From UBA4660 sp034408895 (GTDB lineage Bacteria > Bacteroidota > Bacteroidia > Flavobacteriales_D > Sanyastnellaceae), in NCBI GenBank assembly GCA_034408895.1, contig JAWXCI010000068.1:1-10540 (forward strand): DNA of 10,540 nucleotides. The letters are read 5' to 3'. A program made the position numbers and the translations under genes. This document shows positions 8,704-10,540 of this stretch, piece after piece. Numbering within the stretch: position 1 is the first letter of the stretch; each line of letters starts with the position of its first letter. The notes below the pieces were generated by a model, which was not told the DNA's origin, ran no database searches, and was given only the letters and a program-made list of their open reading frames with translations.

Positions 8704-9168
8704 TGATAATTTTTTAGGTTGTATGACAAGGAGGCTTTATCAAAAGGTGCGTTGGTTCAGCATTTATCCTTCTTGGAGTTGGCAACATAAAAAAGAAATT
8801 GGATGCGGAGAATCTTGCCCAACACACGTTTTGTCCCATCCCTTCCGGCCTCATCTGTCCTGCGTACATCTTCGCCTAAAGGAGATGAGAAGCGGCAAAT
8901 AGTTTCTGGGAAGGTATGACGGCTAAAAGTGAGGCCAGACGAGCCATTCACTTTGGGAAGTACAGGGGTGGGAATTTTCGCTGCGGGGTTTTTAGAGATG
9001 CCCTTAATAAATTTTAATCACTCGATTCCTGCTGCTTGTCATCCAGCCACCACACACCCCTTTAGGGGAGAAAAGCGAAAGCTTTGATGGATGGGTGCGT
9101 GTGGCCACCGGTGATGGGAATGTCGTCATTTAGCAAAAATGCGTTTTTCATTTCTAAATTTTTGCGAC
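8704..9168. other. 465-bp stretch without a convincing gene; inverted repeats
   Basis: After the peptidase stop codon no reading frame looks like a protein. A 59-codon ORF at 8723-8902 (plus) and a 64-codon one at 8757-8951 (minus) have no recognisable motif or leader. The DNA holds GGCCTCA at 8847-8853 with its inverse TGAGGCC at 8930-8936. A small hairpin has arms CATCT and AGATG (8867-8871 and 8883-8887) and contains CCTAAAGG. The more elaborate structure at 9050-9104 is listed separately. CCTnnAGG-type cores occur in both places (CCTAAAGG at 8875, CCCCTTTAGGGG at 9057), which suggests copies of a dispersed intergenic repeat. No tRNA or terminator with a T-run was seen. Confidence 0.5.
9050..9104. 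repeat. Nested inverted repeats (candidate structured element)
   Basis: Outer arms CCACACACCC (9050-9059) and GGGTGCGTGTGG (9093-9104) pair over 10 bp with a two-base bulge. Inside are the perfect palindrome CCCCTTTAGGGG (9057-9068) and the mini-hairpin AAAGC-GAAA-GCTTT (9072-9085), whose loop is a GNRA tetraloop. The outer arm and the palindrome share C residues, so they are alternative folds. The 8-bp palindrome CACCGGTG follows at 9106-9113. It could be an intergenic mobile repeat or part of a non-coding RNA; neither the strand nor transcription is known. Confidence 0.4.
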
Positions 9169-9480
9169 CTAAGTTGGTAGCCCTGTTGCGTCAATCACTT
9201 CCTCCACTTCCACCTGCATATCCAGCAGCAGGTTTACTTCAGTATCGTTCATGGCGCGCAGTCTTTGATTGAATTTTGGGTTTTCACGCAGCCGCTTCTC
9301 AAGTGGTTTCGTTTTTTGGAATTTAATTTTTTGGAGAGGATGGTGGATGTGATCACAAAACATGCTCAACCAATGACTGGCAGAGGGATTTATGAAGCAG
9401 TTGCGCCATGAAAATATTTTTTTTACCGGGCAAAAAGCATGGTCAATTACTCGGACTTTAGGGTAAAAACTTTCGATCAT
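9169..9480 (-). CDS. Doubtful hypothetical protein
   Basis: This is a 103-codon ORF that I do not recognise. The first half (residues 1-50) has scattered aromatic and Cys residues without a visible motif. The second half is charged and helix-like, with KTKPLEKRLRENPKFNQRL and MNDTEVNLLLDMQVEVEEV, a composition more like a real protein than a chance frame. The ATG (9478-9480) lies within the first copy of the 42-bp repeat array, with an in-frame stop (TAG) at 9484-9486 just before it. The natural 5' part may therefore have been lost and the ORF could be a C-terminal remnant fused to repeat DNA. It lies on the same strand as, and downstream of, the tail-fibre-like gene, with the array between them. 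A shorter version starting at MNDTEV is possible. Confidence 0.28.
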   Translation of the reverse strand: MIESFYPKVRVIDHAFCPVKKIFSWRNCFINPSASHWLSMFCDHIHHPLQKIKFQKTKPLEKRLRENPKFNQRLRAMNDTEVNLLLDMQVEVEEVIDATGLPT

Positions 9481-9594
9481 TGACTAGTTTAACAAGACAA
9501 TCGGGTCAATTGCCTTGATCATTGACTAGTTTAACAAGACAATCGGGTCAATTGCTCGGGTCGTTTGCCTTGATTATTGACTAGTTTAACAAGA
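9475..9594. repeat. 42-bp direct repeat array with inverted 6-bp arms
   Basis: Three copies start at 9475, 9517 and 9572. The first two are complete and 42 bp apart; the third starts 55 bp after the second and stops after 23 bp. The core ATTGACTAGTTTAACAAGA is identical in all three. The extra 13 bp before copy three is a near-duplicate of TCGGGTCAATTGC (second copy TCGGGTCGTTTGC, two mismatches), so the array contains a nested duplication. Each unit has ATTGAC and its inverse GTCAAT (9479/9505 and 9521/9547, then ATTGAC at 9576), and a degenerate relative of the unit, GGTCAATTACTCGGACTT, lies at 9441-9458. The array covers the end of the minus-strand fibre-like gene and the start of the doubtful ORF. 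Confidence 0.9.
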
Positions 9595-10540
9595 AGTAAC
9601 CATCACTTTGTTTCCGTAGTTAGTTACTCCTGTTGCATTGCTTGTTGAAACTTCAGTAAGCACTCCATAATTAATGGATGAAGTAGTGCCGCTGAGGCTG
9701 GTGAAGGATCCATAGTTAGTGCTTGATGCAGCAGAGTTAGATACAGTATTGCTATTGCCAAAAACAGTACTGCTTACATTACCGATTACAGCAACGCGAT
9801 TACCATAACTGGTACTGCCTGTTGTGCCCGTTACTGATACATCAGTTCCATGCTGTAGGCCGTTGTTCTGGTTTGAGGTGACATCAACGCGGAGCCCGGT
9901 ATTGCGCAATCCATTTTGACAAAAGGCCCACATTGCACGATTGTGTGCAAAACCATTGTTGTGTGCTAGTGCATGAATGCCAACAACAAAGTCAGGTGTG
10001 GTTGAATTAATCTCTTGCACCGCATCCGAATTCTGTGCATAAACCGCAGTTGGTTGCGTAGATAGGGATGAAGTAAGTGTACGTTGTACATGCAGTTTTG
10101 CAGTGGGCAAAGTGGTGCCAATGCCAATACAATTAGCAGTTGGTGAACCTACAGCGGGATCATCAAAATAAATGTCGAAATTGTTCATCGGTATTACACG
10201 ATTATTTGTGAGCTGTGCTGCTGTTCCCCCCACATCATTCCCCAACTGCACCGCAGTTCCGCTCAATGATGTGCCGTTGTTTGCCGTAGTGCTTTCGCCT
10301 GTGGGTATGGTTTGCCAGGTGGCGTTATTTTCCAGATACTGATTGGTGTTGGTTCCGAAATCAATTCTGCTCAGTGTGTAATCGCCAGCAGCATTCGTGG
10401 TTCCGGTCACCAGCACATTGTCTGCATTGTCAGCGATGTTGCGAAATCGTGCGTTGCCGTTTACATCGAGCCTCTCGCTTGGTGTAAGCGCAACTGTGGA
10501 AGCATTCAGGCCAATTCCAACATTGCCAAAGGTGCCTGGT
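9586..10540 (-). CDS. Tail-fibre-like surface repeat protein (5' partial at window edge)
   Basis: The frame is open from the right edge to TAA at 9586-9588, giving 317 visible residues. GNVGIGLNA, TPSERLDVNGNARFRNI and, at residues 138-151, IGIGTTLPTAKLHV are the repeated GIGT-P-KL-V motifs of Bacteroidota proteins annotated as tail-fibre or endosialidase-chaperone-like surface proteins. From about residue 215 to the end there are seven short repeats of 15-17 residues centred on an aromatic-Gly pair (YGNRVAVIG, YGSFTSLSG, YGVLTEVS, YGNKVMVTS), probably a beta-solenoid stalk. The protein ends SC-stop inside the seventh repeat, with no S74 autoprocessing domain and no T9SS sorting domain. The codons for the final SC and the stop lie in DNA of the 42-bp repeat array. 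It is likely extracellular and trimeric if expressed. The GTG at 10416 is not needed as a start because the frame continues upstream. Confidence 0.75.
   Translation of the reverse strand, partial: PGTFGNVGIGLNASTVALTPSERLDVNGNARFRNIADNADNVLVTGTTNAAGDYTLSRIDFGTNTNQYLENNATWQTIPTGESTTANNGTSLSGTAVQLGNDVGGTAAQLTNNRVIPMNNFDIYFDDPAVGSPTANCIGIGTTLPTAKLHVQRTLTSSLSTQPTAVYAQNSDAVQEINSTTPDFVVGIHALAHNNGFAHNRAMWAFCQNGLRNTGLRVDVTSNQNNGLQHGTDVSVTGTTGSTSYGNRVAVIGNVSSTVFGNSNTVSNSAASSTNYGSFTSLSGTTSSINYGVLTEVSTSNATGVTNYGNKVMVTSC

Noticed and set aside
8723..8951. Small ORFs on both strands after the peptidase gene
   Set aside because: They have no motif, signal or A-rich leader and coincide with inverted-repeat DNA.
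9475..9594. CRISPR array
   Set aside because: Only three copies, the region between copies one and two is itself part of the repeated unit, there are no distinct spacers and no cas genes.

Overview
The window looks like chromosomal DNA of a Bacteroidota bacterium, probably of the Flavobacteriales type. Three secreted proteins end in a type IX secretion (T9SS) type-A sorting domain, one of them a gingipain-family C25 peptidase. Start codons follow A-rich leaders rather than Shine-Dalgarno sequences, one promoter-like TAnnTTTG box lies just upstream of a start, and the AraC regulator tail is of a form familiar from this phylum. The finer placement is an inference.

Layout, left to right. 1-122 is the end of an AraC-family regulator. 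211-708 encodes an unrecognised protein with an extremely acidic C-terminal tail. 821-1054 encodes a 77-residue lipoprotein or membrane protein. Its end lies 5 bp from the end of surE (1060-1839, minus strand), a survival-type nucleotidase. Divergent from surE is a 202-residue T9SS cargo protein (1928-2536). It is followed by a thiolase of the 3-oxoadipyl-CoA type (2584-3792). 3861-4158 holds a decayed DUF1801 gene that has lost its middle. A second small T9SS cargo protein (4377-5066) and a 1135-residue gingipain-like peptidase (5296-8703) follow. 8704-9168 has no convincing gene but carries several inverted repeats. 9169-9480 (minus) is a doubtful hypothetical gene. A 42-bp tandem repeat array (9475-9594) leads into a minus-strand tail-fibre-like repeat protein that runs off the right edge.

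The genes do not form one pathway. The common theme is the cell surface and secretion: three T9SS cargo proteins, a small lipoprotein and a probable surface or fibre protein, interspersed with housekeeping metabolism (SurE, thiolase). No T9SS machinery genes are present, so export would depend on genes elsewhere.

The most unusual part is the right end. The stop codon of the fibre-like gene lies inside a copy of the 42-bp DNA repeat, and the protein ends in the middle of its own short-period repeats with no terminal processing or sorting domain. This suggests truncation or recombination at the repeat. I found no clear evidence of a complete undescribed multi-gene system.
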